A stretch of DNA of 64,000 nt from Sweltsa coloradensis (Eukaryota; Arthropoda; Insecta; Plecoptera; Chloroperlidae): contig JAMZAV010000004.1 of the NCBI GenBank assembly GCA_024449915.1, positions 620,001 through 684,000 on the forward strand, in the 5' to 3' direction. Made by a program: the position numbers and the translations under genes. Below the pieces are notes generated by a model. That model saw nothing but the letters and a program-made list of their open reading frames with translations. It made no database searches and was not told the DNA's origin. Shown here piece after piece: positions 22,669 to 35,288 of this stretch; position 1 is the first letter of the stretch; each line of letters begins with the position of its first letter.

Positions 22669-25263
22669 TTGCTGTATACCCTACAAGGTGCTCGCGTGAA
22701 TTATATTACACCGCGCGGCCTGGCTGTGGCGCTCTAGTAGACATCTATACCTAAATTAAATTTTAAGGCATTTTTTTGTCACTCTCGCACGTTTATTTTA
22801 GATAGTATACCGACACCTGAATTCACACCATGTCATAATAGTGAGAGCTGTAAAGGGAAAAAAAAACACACGAATATTGCAAATCCGGCTATCAGCGCGA
22901 AATTTGGCATGGGGGTAGATAAAATATCAGAATTAAAAATCCGCCAGGAAGCAAGCGATACCTCACCCTTAACACCCCCTTAAACCATCCCCTAAAATTA
23001 TAAAAGAATTATACTTTTAGTGACAAACTCTGCATAGTAAGTTACTAGCATGAAATTTGGCATGGCGGTAGAAAATATGTAAGATTTAATATTCCGTTGG
23101 GAGGAAAACGATATTTCACCCCTAGTGCCCGCTTCCATCCCTTGAAATTGGAATTGGTACAAGGTCGTATTCAATACATTTTTAATATTAAAAATATCCA
23201 ATAAATTATGCTTAAGCATGTTTCATCACATGATGTTTTTTTACCCCCACCCTTAGTAGTGAATTTTAACACACTTACCAACATGAAATGGCATGTGGTA
23301 AATACAAATATTATTATACATATTCCGTTGACAAGCAAACAATATTTCACCCCTAGTGACCTCTTCTATACATGAAAATTGAAATTGGTGAATGAATGCA
23401 ACGATTGAGTGAACACCCTTTCCAATATTAAGTGATGAACTAGGGGTGAAATATCGTTTGCCTTACGTAATATGTATTATAATATTTTAATTTACCACCA
23501 TGCCATTTCATGCTGGTAAGTGTGTTAAAATTCACTACTAAGGGTGAGTATAATAATAAACATGCTTGAGCATAATTTTATTGGATAATTCTAATAATCA
23601 AAATGAATAAAAATACGACCTAGTACCAATTCCAATTTTTTAGGGATGGTAGAGGGCACTAAAGGTGAAATATCGTTTGCTTGTCAACGTATTTTTTTTT
23701 TTACCACCATGCCATTTCATGCTGGTCATTGTGTTAAAATTCACTACTAGGGGTGGGGGTAAAAAAACAACATGTGATATTAGGTTGATTGGACCGAAAA
23801 ATGCTTAAGCATTATTTCATTGGATTATTTTAATAATCAAAATGAATTGAATACGACCTAGTACCAATTCCAATTTCAAGGGATGGAAGAATATGACACT
23901 AGGGGTCAAATATTGTTTGCTTGTCAACGTAATATATATTATATTATTTTTATTTACCATCATGCCATTTCATGCTGGTGTGTGTTAAAATTCACTACTA
24001 GGGGTGGGGGTAAAAAAAATTATCATGTGATATTAGGTTGATTGGACCAAACATGCTTAAGCATAATTTTATTGGATAATTTCAATTATCAAAATTAATT
24101 AAATACGACCAAGTACCAATTCCAATTTTAAGGGATGGTAGAGGGCACTAGGGGTGAAATATCGTTTGCTTGTCAACGTAATATGTATTATATTTTTTAT
24201 TTTTTACCACCATGCTATTTCATGCTCGTCAGTGTGTTAAAATTCACTACTACGGGGGGGGGGGAGGGGTAAAAAAAACAACATGTGATAATAGGTTGAT
24301 TGGACCGAAACATGCTTAAGCATAATTTTATTGGATAATTTTTATAATCAAAATGAATTTAATACGACCTAGTACCTATTCCAATTTTAAAAGATGGAAG
24401 CGGGCACTAGGGTGAAATATAGTTTATCTCCCAACGGAATATTAAATCTTACATTTTTTCTACCGCCATGCCAAGTTTCATGCTAGTAACTTACTATACA
24501 GTGTTTGTCACTAAAAGTGGGGTTGGGGGCGATAATTTTTTTTTGTACGAATGTTTTGTTGACTGGACTATATCTCATTGACATATAATTTTATTCAACA
24601 ATTGGAATATTTAAAATGTAGAAAATACGACCTAACGTTTTTCCCAAAGTTAAGGATGGTAGGGAAAATAGGGGAAAATTTTGCTTGTCTCCCACCGGAT
24701 TATTATTTTTCAGATTATTATGTTTCTCCAAAAGGTCCTCCATGCCAAATTTCATGTTAATAACTCACTAGGTACCTCACTGGTGAGTGCTGGAAATCAA
24801 GGTAAAAATAATATAAACTATTAGGGATGGGGTTGCAAAAATGTGGTCGAGGAAATGAGAGTGGGCCGATTTGATGAAAACATATTAAAACATAATTTTA
24901 ACAACTAATTTCAATAAGAATATATTTTGGTCTCGAGCTATGAATTATTCCAATTTTAGGGGATGATTTAAGGGGTGTTAAGGGTGAGGTATCGCTTGCT
25001 TCCTGGCGGATTTTTAATCTGAATTTATCTATCCCATGCCAAATTTAGCGCTGATAGCAGGATTTGCAATATTCGTGTGTTTTTTTCCCTTTACAGCTCT
25101 CACTAATATGACTTTGTGTGAATTCAGGTTTCGGTATCTAAAATAAGCGTGTGCGAGTGACAATAAAAAAACATGAAAATTTTAATTTAGGTATAGGTGT
25201 CTGCTAGAGCGCCACAGCCAGGCCGCGCGGTGTACTATTTCACGCGGGCACCTTATACAGCAA
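22669..25263. mobile_element. 2.6-kb foldback-like element with internal 250-bp tandem repeats
   Basis: Left end TTGCTGTATACCCTACAAGG..ACCGCGCGGCCTGGCTGTGG and right end (inverse) TTGCTGTATAAGGTGCCCGC..ACCGCGCGGCCTGGCTGTGG match inward for over 300 nt, to the aagcaagcgatacctcaccc/gggtgaggtatcgcttgctt block. Inside, units of about 240-260 bp (landmarks catgccatttcatgctgg, cactactaggggtg, catgcttaagcata) run in one direction from 22990 to about 23410 and in the other to about 24900. The palindrome is therefore asymmetric: two units against five or more. No protein. Confidence 0.68.
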
Positions 25264-25717
25264 CACATCCATTATACATTATAAATTTTAACACAAACTG
25301 AAACGTGTCATTGTTCATAAAACAAGAGGTAGTAAAATAATTCCAAATGAACTAAATAATAATATATTCACGATAAGAATTTTACCTGTTCAATTAAAGT
25401 TTCATTTAAAATGAAAAATAAACAAGTTATTCTCTAAAGAATAATTAAATATCATAAATTAATTAAAATTATCCACGTGTGCTTATACACAAAAGATTAT
25501 TGTCAATAGTTTTAGGCTACTAAACATCTTTGTCCTATGCAGAGTATTTTCTGAACAAAAATAAATTAGAACCTTGTGAACACTACTACAAAATAAACAC
25601 AACTGGTATAGAATAAGATTCTACTTAATATCTCCCCCGTTTTGTACTTTATCAATCCATCGAGATTTAATGACTACTATGATGTTTTGATGTTGCTTAA
25701 TCTCTCATAATAATGCA
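25264..25717. other. Intergenic, nothing recognised
   Basis: A+T-rich, no supported feature. Confidence 0.5.
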
Positions 25718-25868
25718 CTAAGGCTATTCGAGACGATGAGTGGTGATAGATGACGATGAAGAACGACTACAAAAAACATGCCTTTAGCGGGATTCGAACC
25801 CACGTCCTCATATAGAACCATTGGCTTACGCTTCGGATCAGTGCCCTAATAATGTGCCATTACGGACT
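25718..25868 (-). repeat. tRNA-derived SINE, copy 1
   Basis: On the - strand a box B-like GGTTCGAATCCCGC follows a tRNA-like head. The tail attcgagacgatg...acgatgaagaacgac is shared with the copy 0.5 kb away. Not foldable as a functional tRNA. Confidence 0.55.
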
Positions 25869-26231
25869 GCATCGAGATTTAAATAAAAAACAAAACACTG
25901 ATAAAGAGAATTTGGTGAACTTTGAGCAGCTCTAGACAAAGTTTGAAGCGCTAACTGGAAATTAATTTAGAAATGCTGAAAGCCTTACACAATAAAACAT
26001 ATTTATTAATAATTTTAATAAACATAATCGGTTTGAAGAACACCACACAGCCCGATACGTTGGAAATGAGTATGGATTGCCATGTTATGACTATGAGAAA
26101 TGGTGACACGGCAAAACGTCGACTTTACCACACCTCCTTTTTCCCGAAAATAACTGCAAGACCATTTCCACTCACTTGTACAAATTTAATATCAATTGGT
26201 CAATAATTTTTGTCATGCCTTACGTCTACAT

Positions 26232-26388
26232 TAATGAACTACTAAAGGCTGTTCGAGACGATGTGATGTGAAAGATGAGGATGAAGGACGAATACAAAAA
26301 AACATGCCTAATGCGGGATTCGAACCCACGTCCTCGTAGAGGCTTATGCTTCAGACCAGCGCCCTAATCGCGTGTGCCACTGAGGATG
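26232..26388 (-). repeat. tRNA-derived SINE, copy 2
   Basis: Same orientation and body as 25718-25868 (gttcgagacgatgtg..., cctaatgcgggattcgaacccacgtcctcg), with a better preserved head: TGGCACACGCGATTAGGGCG as box A-like and GGTTCGAATCC as box B. Confidence 0.58.
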
Positions 26389-26599
26389 GCTCTAAGGTTT
26401 ACGAGTAGTAAAGACTTTAAATGCAAATTATTAACATAGCAAACAAATTATTTATCGATTAGGTACATCGGGAATTACTCGCATACGTGGAATCTCCAAT
26501 ACGTCCGCACAGGCGCGAGCGTACCAAATTGACCTATTTAAGATTGCGATATGGCGCTTCAATTTATTATGCTTGACATTATGTTTTAAACGCGATTAA

Positions 26600-27232
26600 A
26601 GGGGTATTTAACCGCTAAACTCAAAAAATATATTTCATTCAGGCTAACTAGTAATGAATTTAGCAATTAACAGAAAAATTATTAGGCCACCATGACCTCC
26701 CAAAAAATTGTCAAACATGACATTTTTCGAGCTAGGTCCCATCGGCAAAAATCTCCCATAAGAAATAACATGGGGACGATCTTTATGCCCCGTGACCTTG
26801 GAGGATTTTGATCCAAAAAAATATTGGCCATTATTGACGTACTCGACAGCCTTTTCTGTAAATTCTCTATATTTTGTTTTGTTATAATAGTTCGGTCAAA
26901 ATATGCTGATTACCAAGATGGGGTGTGATTTTAAATGCATATTTTTGCGTGTTTGAGGGTATATTTGGGCACAGTTTCAAGACACGATGTTATAAAGGGG
27001 CATTTTAGATTGGTACTATGCTCTAGTATCTATGTGGACCAAAAAAGAAGCAGGTTAAAGCCGATTTAGGAAATTTTCCAAAACACCAATTTTCGCCAAT
27101 TTCTAGATCAAAAAAATAAAAAATCGTGTTAAATCACAGTAACAAGATATAATTTTTTTAAACGGTCATTTAAGTATAGTATTGTGCTATAGATCACGTG
27201 GTAAAAAATAATTTTTGGGGTTTTTAGCCCCT
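26600..27232 (+). mobile_element. TTAA-flanked element E2
   Basis: TTAA at 26596-26599 and 27233-27236. Ends AGGGGTATTTAACC and, inverted, AGGGGCTAAAAACC. Body landmarks cgagctaggtcccatcggca, ggggacgatctttatgcccc and ggaggattttgatcc recur at 17600-19026 and 42631-43893. No open frame. piggyBac-like by target site only. Confidence 0.58.
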
Positions 27233-27236
27233 TTAA

Positions 27237-27713
27237 GTATTTTTCTGGATTATTTTCATATGGTTTTAGCTTGTGCAGCATGGGAATGTACAAACAGAAA
27301 CAATAAGAAGTTATTGCTAAAGGGAATTCAGTAATATGCTAATATTTGGGCTACAAATTGCTACAACCTACTTTGACATACAAACTGACATATTCAAGAT
27401 GGCTTCTCAATGACACGCCAGTGGAATGACTGGAGATGAAGCCTACTATGTTAAATATCATTGCGTAGAATTGAAAATATTTAATACAATCCAGTAATGT
27501 GAAAACCTAGCAAGACGTCCACCAGGCAAGCGAGAGATCCGGAATTCATCCCAGGTCTAGTGGGATTATTTAGATTTCGGAATTGTATTAAATATTAGCA
27601 AACAAATTAATTTTGGGATCCTACAAATAATTAGAAATCCATCACAGTCAAAATGGGAAACAATGTTACTAACTTCATTTCCAATGACAGACAAATCAAA
27701 GAAAAACTATGTT
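27237..27713. other. Intergenic, nothing recognised
   Basis: No supported gene or repeat; ttcaagatggctt near 27393 resembles the edges of other repeats in the window. Confidence 0.4.
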
Positions 27714-27924
27714 AATATTTGGTACTTGTTCATTATAGGGACCCCCCCCCCCCCAAAAAAAAAAAGAAAGTAGGTTAGAGGGGCTGGGCGGGGGGGGGAG
27801 GCGCGAAGTGCCGTGGGGGGTGCCTAGCTGACCACGGCAACGCACTTCAAGCTCCCCCCACCCCAACCCCACTAACCTACTTTCCTTTTCGGGGGGTCCC
27901 TATAATGAACAAGTACCTAATATT
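27714..27924. mobile_element. 211-bp G/C-rich hairpin MITE
   Basis: AATATTTGGTACTTGTTCAT..AGGGACC at the left and its near-exact inverse at the right (GGTCCCTATAATGAACAAGT..AATATT). The similarity continues through gaaagtaggttag/ctaacctactttc and the G-rich core, so almost the whole element folds into one hairpin. The G/C-rich core is unlike the surrounding A+T-rich DNA. Confidence 0.68.
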
Positions 27925-27987
27925 TTAAATTTAAGTGAAAAATTGCCTAAATCTGAAATAATTGATTAAAAATGTATCACTTACTAG

Positions 27988-28368
27988 TAGGGATGCACAT
28001 CGATACTTTTTCCATTATCGATTACCGAAATGGTAATATCATTATCGAATAGATAATATCGATATTACTAGTAAAACATTTCGGACCGTACCGACATAGA
28101 TGGAATCCCAAATGTGGTAAATGAAATTCAAAACAATACAATCTCATGCCACCCACTGCCTCGTCCTATCTGTGTTGTCTTTCTTTTTTAATCCCGCTGT
28201 CGGCTATAAGTTACCTTTGTGACCTATCTCTTGTCAGACCAAGCGGGAAATACGAATTACGTGTTTCGGGCCGTATTTCGATAATCGATGACTTTTGATT
28301 ATCGATTATCGAAATTTTATCCATTATTGATTATCGATTGATAATATCGATTATCGTGTGCATTTCTA
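27988..28368. mobile_element. 381-bp hAT-like MITE
   Basis: Ends TAGGGATGCACATCGATA and, inverted, TAGAAATGCACACGATA. Flanks CTTACTAG (27980-27987) and CTTACCAG (28369-28376) are an 8-bp duplication with one change. Subterminal ATCGAT/CGATTATCG richness is like the 588-1393 element. Confidence 0.7.
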
Positions 28369-28857
28369 CTTACCAGTATCGCGCGTCCCTGCATTTTCTC
28401 GTCGTGCTCGAACCCCACCGTTGAAGAAAGTGTGCCCGAAGTGTCACTTCTCACCACTATCACAGTCTTCAGTAAGACTTCTTCTCGCTTCAAGAGTAGA
28501 TAGACTACTGAAGAGGCGCGCTCGGTACACCTGTATTTATCACCCTCGATATTCCTCTGGACTGCGCATGGGCAGCTGGATGGCCACGCGCTCGCCCGAT
28601 GTTCCCTTCAAACGTCATCGAGGTACAAACTGCAGGAATCTAGTGTTCAGGTTACTTCTCGCGGAATCCATAACACGCGAACAGACTCTGACTAACCGGA
28701 CGGTTGTTTCAGTTACACATTCATCAACCGAGACTTTGTTATTGTTTTTATGTTGGTAGGTCACTTGAGAGAGCTTCTGTATGTTTAACGTTGTCCTACT
28801 CATCATGGCGCTTGATACACGAAAACTTTTCAACATATAATTCATATGATTCATAGG

Positions 28858-28896
28858 AATAGGTTCTGGGTTCGAATCCCAATCGGGGCAAACTTT
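28858..28896 (+). repeat. tRNA-like SINE fragment
   Basis: Box B-like GGTTCGAATCCCAA in a short tRNA-type context (ttctgggttcgaatcccaatc). Head incomplete. Confidence 0.35.
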
Positions 28897-29319
28897 TACG
28901 ACAGTTGCTGTTAATCAATAACCATGTCATATGCTTAAACACCTTGTATAAATACATGTATTGTATTTCATTTTTTGTAAACATGGTACACAACACAGAA
29001 ACCTTCTAGAACTTAAACAATGGCGGCAAATGGGTTTCTGATTTTTTTTTTTTTTAGTAACGTCATATTAAACATTTAAATATATATATATATATATTAT
29101 TATATATTATATTACATTGGCTAATAATTCTACATTATAAGTATAGGGACTTAACGCACTGGCCAATCTGGTAATTATAGTTTCAATAATTGTCCTCTGC
29201 AAATCAGTTTTACAAGTGAATTGCATAGAAATTTTTAAGAATAAAATTTAATTGAATCGTAGTCCATCTCCATATTATATAAGAAGTGAACATGTAAAAA
29301 AACAAACGATTAATATCTT

Positions 29320-29490
29320 CTCTCTGACTCGGGATTCGAACCGTGGATCTTCTGCATTTGAAGCAGGGACAATAACCTCTGGACCAACGAACTTCACACA
29401 AGTGAATGAAGTTTTCTTACGTGTAGTTGAAAACTAGAGAATCCTGGTTTCCACGAAGTAGGGACTCGGGATTCGAACCGTGGATCTTAG
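29320..29490 (-). repeat. tRNA-like SINE block with repeated box B segment
   Basis: gactcgggattcgaaccgtggatctt occurs at about 29327 and 29464. The first has the full tRNA-like shape on the - strand (TTGGTCCAGAGGTTATTGTC, CTGC..GCAG stem, GGTTCGAATCCC). Confidence 0.45.
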
Positions 29491-29785
29491 GTAACTTCGC
29501 TCCCTCTTCTTGAAACGCAAATACCCGTGCTTGTTAATGTAATGCTTATTGTATGACAAGTCTAATATCTAATAGAACAACACTGAAAATAAACGCGTCG
29601 TTTGAATGCTGGTGCTGAGAATGTACAATGCGCGTGCAAAAGATAATAGGGAATGCAATCTCGAGTAGGTCCTCTCGTCGATAGTGTCGGCGCCTACAGG
29701 GTTGGCTTGGTCGGCTTTAAAGTGAATGTCCCCCACTGAAATTCAGTTATGTGACTGAGTGGGTGGACTCTAAATACAAATTTAT

Positions 29786-29813
29786 GTATTTATTTATTTA
29801 TTTATTTATCTAT

Positions 29814-29856
<43 letters not shown>

Positions 29857-29857
29857 T
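29786..29857. repeat. (TTTA)n microsatellite
   Basis: About 18 units with one interruption. A shorter version sits at 33466-33510 at the start of the second copy of the adjacent segment. Confidence 0.9.
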
Positions 29858-30804
29858 TCCTGTTGAAGCTGTCAAACTCGCAATTGTCAATATTTTGATC
29901 TATCGTATTTAAACCAACACCTCCTCATTGTTCTGAGGATTCGGTAAAGTAGTTTTTAAAAGGTTTTGCATTTAAACAGTTCTCTCTCCTTTGTTGTGGA
30001 TTTTGTTTTAAGATGTTACAGAATAGTTTATCGTGAACGAAATGTGTTGGTCTTCAGGCACGTCGCGGATGAGACGAATAAAACATACCATATCGCCTCT
30101 ACGTACTTACTTATAACTCTGTTTTATGGGTGAGAAAACACCTCAGTTATTTTACTTTTCATGATGAAATTTATTCGTATAATACCAGACGAAAGAAAGA
30201 TGTTCATACAGTGAAATAAATTTAGGTGTTTTTAAACGAAGTCCAAAAATTTAACGTGAAAGATTTTACGATAAGGTTCCTACTGCTACTGATATTAAGA
30301 AAATTGACTCGTTTCATCGATTTAAGTCTTATTTTAAGGAATATCCATTGGATAGTGCATTCTATAAAGTGTCTGATTTGGACTGATGTTGTAATGATTG
30401 TGATAACCATACATTAAATGTATATTTTTGTAATATGACGAAATCAGTCATTTGTTAATATGATGTATGATGAATGCATTACCTACGCTTTAAATACCTC
30501 TCACATATTATTACAGTAGAGGCCTCATCAAAACATTAGTTTATGACACTAAACATCCGGCAACCATGCAGGTTTCATAGTTCAATGTTGTCGGATTGCT
30601 CGTCTACTGCGTCTACGGGCAGCGAAGTAGAGGTAGAGGTTGGCTTCTTTATTGTGTAAACATGTAGATAACATGAATGTTACAGTTTAAATTGAATGAG
30701 TAAGTGGTTTGACAAATACAACATGGGATAGTATGGTTAACGAGTAGCTGGAAAAGTCTTCAGCCAATGAAGATGACGAGGCATAAACATCTCGTATAAT
30801 TTAT

Positions 30805-31045
30805 TTTTCTCCCGTGAAACCTGCCCAGGGTACAATCACACGCCCCTCCGGAGGTGTCTAGCTAGGTATTTCGGAGTTAGGCTCTAGGGTATGTGGAAGG
30901 AATGTCCCAGGGCTGTTGGAGAGGACTTATAAATTACTTGCATTCGCATTAAGAACGGGAAAAAAAACTTTAAAAACTTTCAATTAGGATTGACTGTGGC
31001 GGCGGGTATCGAACTCTGGACCCCCGAATTAGAGTCTCGCTCTAA
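30805..31045 (-). repeat. tRNA-derived SINE (S1 family), degenerate
   Basis: On the - strand: tRNA-like head (gagtccagagttcgatacccg type), then the S1 body with attcgcattaag..., gagtcctct.., ggacattcc.. and the tail cctgcccaggg. Other copies at 34458, 37962, 41036 and 43908. Confidence 0.55.
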
Positions 31046-31474
31046 AAATAGGACGAAACGTGTTGATAATATTTTACCAAGGCAGGTGTTATTTTTACAA
31101 AATAGTATATAGGCTACATCCTGCCAGACTTAGCTGCGAAGTCTTTCACTCGTTGTGAGAACGTGATTAACAATATGGAATGTGACAAACATGATACTGT
31201 TTAGATTTTGTATTTTTCAACAAAAATCTCATTGCGTATTAATCCTCCCTCCCCCCCCCCCTTTTCAACTCAGCCAACACGTCAGGAGATTCTTATGAAC
31301 ACATATGATACCACGAGTAGCCATCTTCACCTAATTTAACTTAGACCATGAGAGATTAGAAGACGTTTCTAAAACGTGACTTGTGGTGACTAACGTTGTT
31401 CATGACGTGCACTAAAGAAGCTGACATACATGGACACAACTCTTAAAACATGCGCAATCTACTTAAGTTTTGTG

Positions 31475-31508
31475 TATAAATTAAAGTCACATCATAGGCC
31501 CCTTCAGT
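31475..31508 (+). promoter_or_regulatory. TATA box and TCAGT initiator of gene B
   Basis: TATAAA at 31475-31480 and TCAGT at 31504-31508; the A of the initiator is 31 nt from the start of the TATA box. This spacing and motif pair is the classic arthropod core promoter. Predicted start at 31506, giving a 134-nt 5' UTR before the ATG at 31640. The second copy has the same pair at 35118-35150. Confidence 0.65.
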
Positions 31509-31639
31509 GGGCCTTCTTCTTCTTCTTCTTCATCTACGTGCATCAGCAGCAGTAGTGACTTGATACACCCAGGATTATTAATAGCTTCAACTAAAACACA
31601 TATACTCGTCTTTTAGTTATACTCAAGCGTGATTGCAAC

Positions 31640-31666
31640 ATGGAGCCACGCATCGTTGTCATTGCG
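31640..31666 (+). CDS. Gene B exon 1, copy 1
   Basis: ATG in a cAACATGG context, MEPRIVVIA, then donor G|GTAAGAG at 31667. It ends in phase 0. Exon 2 (35718) as sequenced needs phase 2. A leading-T error in exon 2, or a wrong base here, would reconcile them. Read with the exon 2 hydrophobic run it gives a very good signal peptide. Confidence 0.6.
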
Positions 31667-32119
31667 GTAAGAGTTTTTATATGGTTAATTTAGAATTTGC
31701 ATTGATTTTAATTTTAACTTGAAAGCTTTATTAAATGTGGAGAAATTCTTCTGGTAAATTCTGTTAAAAAGTTGAATACATCTGTGTTTCAATGGCGCGC
31801 GACTCAAGGGGAAAGAAATCTCCCCGAGAGAAAAGAAATGTTCGCGTCTGAATCCGAACTAAAATTTTGGACCATATATTACATTATTATAAAAAATCTC
31901 CACGTGTTTCGGATACCTAGTCGAAAACCAGACTTTTATATGCTAGTAAGAAGTAAAACATCGTTTTAATACATTCATTTTTGCCGTCAGTCATCTACAA
32001 TGTATCTAGTTTTCTAGATTTTCTAGAATGCCGACGTATAACCTTGAAACCAGTTTTCATTAAAATTAATATTACTTAAAACTATTTTCAATTTTTTAAC
32101 AACGATACTTGAAATACAA

Positions 32120-32148
32120 TGTTTTTTAAACTATACTTTTGGAGCAAC

Positions 32149-32180
<32 letters not shown>

Positions 32181-32210
32181 TTTGTCTTAAGCTTTCGTGA
32201 TCCATGGTTA
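32120..32210. repeat. (TA)n tract
   Basis: Alternating TA at 32150-32178, just past the end of copy 1 of the duplicated segment and beside the palindrome; further TA-rich sequence follows at 32424-32453. Confidence 0.7.
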
Positions 32211-32424
32211 ATGTTTTAAGTATCTTTACGGTAAATAATCACGCACAGTATTATAAAAAATAACTTTAATCCCAACGTTTCAGAAAAACTATGTTTCCAT
32301 TTTCAAGGGAAGGTAGATTTACCTTCCCTTGAAAATGGAAACATAGTTTTTCTGAAACGTTGGGATTAAAGTTATTTTTTATAATACTGTGCGTGATTAT
32401 TTACCGTAAAGATACTTAAAACAT
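32211..32424. repeat. Near-perfect 214-bp palindrome
   Basis: The two 107-nt halves are reverse complements with a single mismatched pair next to the centre (32316/32319). Each half contains tttaatcccaacgtttcaga, i.e. a tctgaaacgttgggattaaa motif like those near Penelope-type retroelement ends. TA-rich tracts flank both sides. Confidence 0.88.
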
Positions 32425-32456
32425 ATATATATATTTATATATATATATAATATAGA

Positions 32457-33480
<1,024 letters not shown>

Positions 33481-34457
33481 TTATTTATTTATTTATTATT
33501 ATTTATTTATTCCTGTTGAAGCTGTCAAACTCGCAATTGTCAATATTTTGATCTATCGTATTTAAACCAACACCTCCCCATTGTTCTGAGGATTCGGTAA
33601 AGTAGTTTTTAAAAGGTTTTGCATTTAAACAGTTTTCTCTCCTTTGTTGTGGATTTTATTTTAAGATGTTACAGAATAGTTTATCGTGAACGAAATGTGT
33701 TGGTCTTCAGGCACGTCGCGGATGAGACGAATAAAACATACCATATCGCCTCTACGTACTTACTTATAACTCTGTTTTATGGGTGAGAAAACACCTCAGT
33801 TATTTTACTTTTCATGATGAAATTTATTCGTATAATACCAGACGAAAGAAAGATGTTCACACAGTGAAATAAATTTAGGTGTTTTTAAACGAAGTCCAAA
33901 AATTTAACGTGAAAGATTTTACGATAAGGTTCCTACTGCTACTGATATTAAGAAAATTGACTCGTTCATCGATTTAAGTCTTTTTTAAGGAATATCCATT
34001 GGATAGTGCATTCTATAAGTGTCTGATTTGGACTGATATTGTAATGATTGTGATAACCATACATTAATGTATATTTTTGTAATATGACGAAATCAGTCAT
34101 TTGTTAATATGATGTATGATGAATGCATTACCTACGCTTTAAATACCTCTCACATATTATTACAGTAGAGGCCTCATCAAAACATTAGTTTATGACACTA
34201 AACATCCGGCAACCATGCAGGTTTCATAGTTCAATGTTGTCGGATTGCTCGTCTATTGCGTCTACGGGCAGCGAAGTAGAGGTAGAGGTTGGCTTCTTTA
34301 TTGTGTAAACATGTAGATAACATGAATGTTACAGTTTAAATTGCATGAGTAAGTGTTTACAAATACAACATGGGATAGTATGGTTAACGAGTAGCTGGAA
34401 AAGTCTTAAGCCAATGAAGATGACGAGGCATAAACATCTCGTATCGGTATAATTTAT

Positions 34458-34690
34458 TTTTCTCCCGTGAAACCTGCCCAGGGTACAATCACACGCCCCT
34501 CCGGAGGTGTCTAGCTAGGTATTTCGGAGTTAGGCTCTAGGGTATGTGGAAGAAATGTCCCAGGGCTGTTGGAGAGGACTTATAAATTACTTGCATTCGC
34601 ATTAAGAACGGAAAAACCTTTAAAAACTTCAATTAGGATTGACTTGGCGGGTATCGAACTCTGGACCCCGAATTAAAGTCTTGCATCAAA
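34458..34690 (-). repeat. S1 SINE in duplicated copy 2
   Basis: The counterpart of 30805-31045 inside copy 2, with small deletions; not an independent insertion. Confidence 0.55.
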
Positions 34691-35117
34691 AAAAAATCGG
34701 ACAAATTCGTGTTGATAATATTTTACCAAGGACCAGAAGTGTTAATTTACAAAATAGTTATATGGTCTACATCCTGCCATGACTTAGCTGCGAAGTCTTT
34801 CAACTGTTTGAACGTCGATTAAATTGGAATGTGACAAACATGATAATGTTTAGATTTGGATTTTCAAACAAAAATACTCATTGCGTATTAAACACATCCT
34901 TCCCCCCCCCTTTTCAACTCAGCCAACACGTCGGAGATTCTTATGAACACATATGATACCACGAGTAGCCATCTTCACCTAATTTAACTTAGACCATGAG
35001 AGATTAGAAGACGTTTCAAAGGGACTTTAGTAGAAACTAATGTGTTCATGACCTGCATAAAGAAGCTTGCATACATGGACACTACTCTTAAAACATGCGC
35101 AAACTACTTAATTTTGT

Positions 35118-35150
35118 TATAAATTAAAGTACATCATAGGCCTCTTCAGT
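35118..35150 (+). promoter_or_regulatory. TATA/TCAGT promoter of gene B, copy 2
   Basis: TATAAA at 35118-35123 and TCAGT at 35146-35150 (A is 30 nt from the TATA start). Same motif pair as copy 1. Confidence 0.5.
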
Positions 35151-35262
35151 GGGCCTTCTCTTCATTACGTGAATCACAGCAGATAGTGACTTGATACACC
35201 CAGGATTATTAATAGCTTCACTAAAACACATATACTTTTAGTTAACTCAGCGTGATTGCAAC

Positions 35263-35288
35263 ATGGAGCCACGCATCGTGTCATTGCG
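35263..35288 (+). CDS. Gene B exon 1, copy 2
   Basis: ATG GAG CCA CGC ATC GTG TCA TTG CG then donor GTAAGAG at 35289. It has one T fewer than copy 1, so it reads MEPRIVSL with a split CG, and CG+T joins exon 2 in frame (R-LWISC...). It fits exon 2 as sequenced, yet it lies in the deletion-rich copy, so the agreement may be accidental. Confidence 0.5.

Larger units (their letters stand above)
29858..32120 (+). repeat. Duplicated segment, copy 1 (gene B promoter and exon 1)
   Basis: Begins attcctgttgaagctgtcaaac next to a TTTA array and runs past gene B exon 1. It matches 33511-35665 almost base for base at the start. It contains a SINE (30805-31045), a TATA/TCAGT promoter and the first coding exon. 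This copy has the fuller sequence throughout. Confidence 0.85.

Noticed and set aside
28358..28759. 133-codon + strand frame beside the hAT-like MITE
   Set aside because: Starts inside the transposon terminus, is Arg/Ser rich as expected from G/C-rich noise, and has no domain or splice context.
29320..29400. Functional tRNA on the - strand
   Set aside because: Box B is good, but acceptor and D stems do not pair; it belongs to a dispersed SINE-like family with copies at 9.9 and 21.2 kb.
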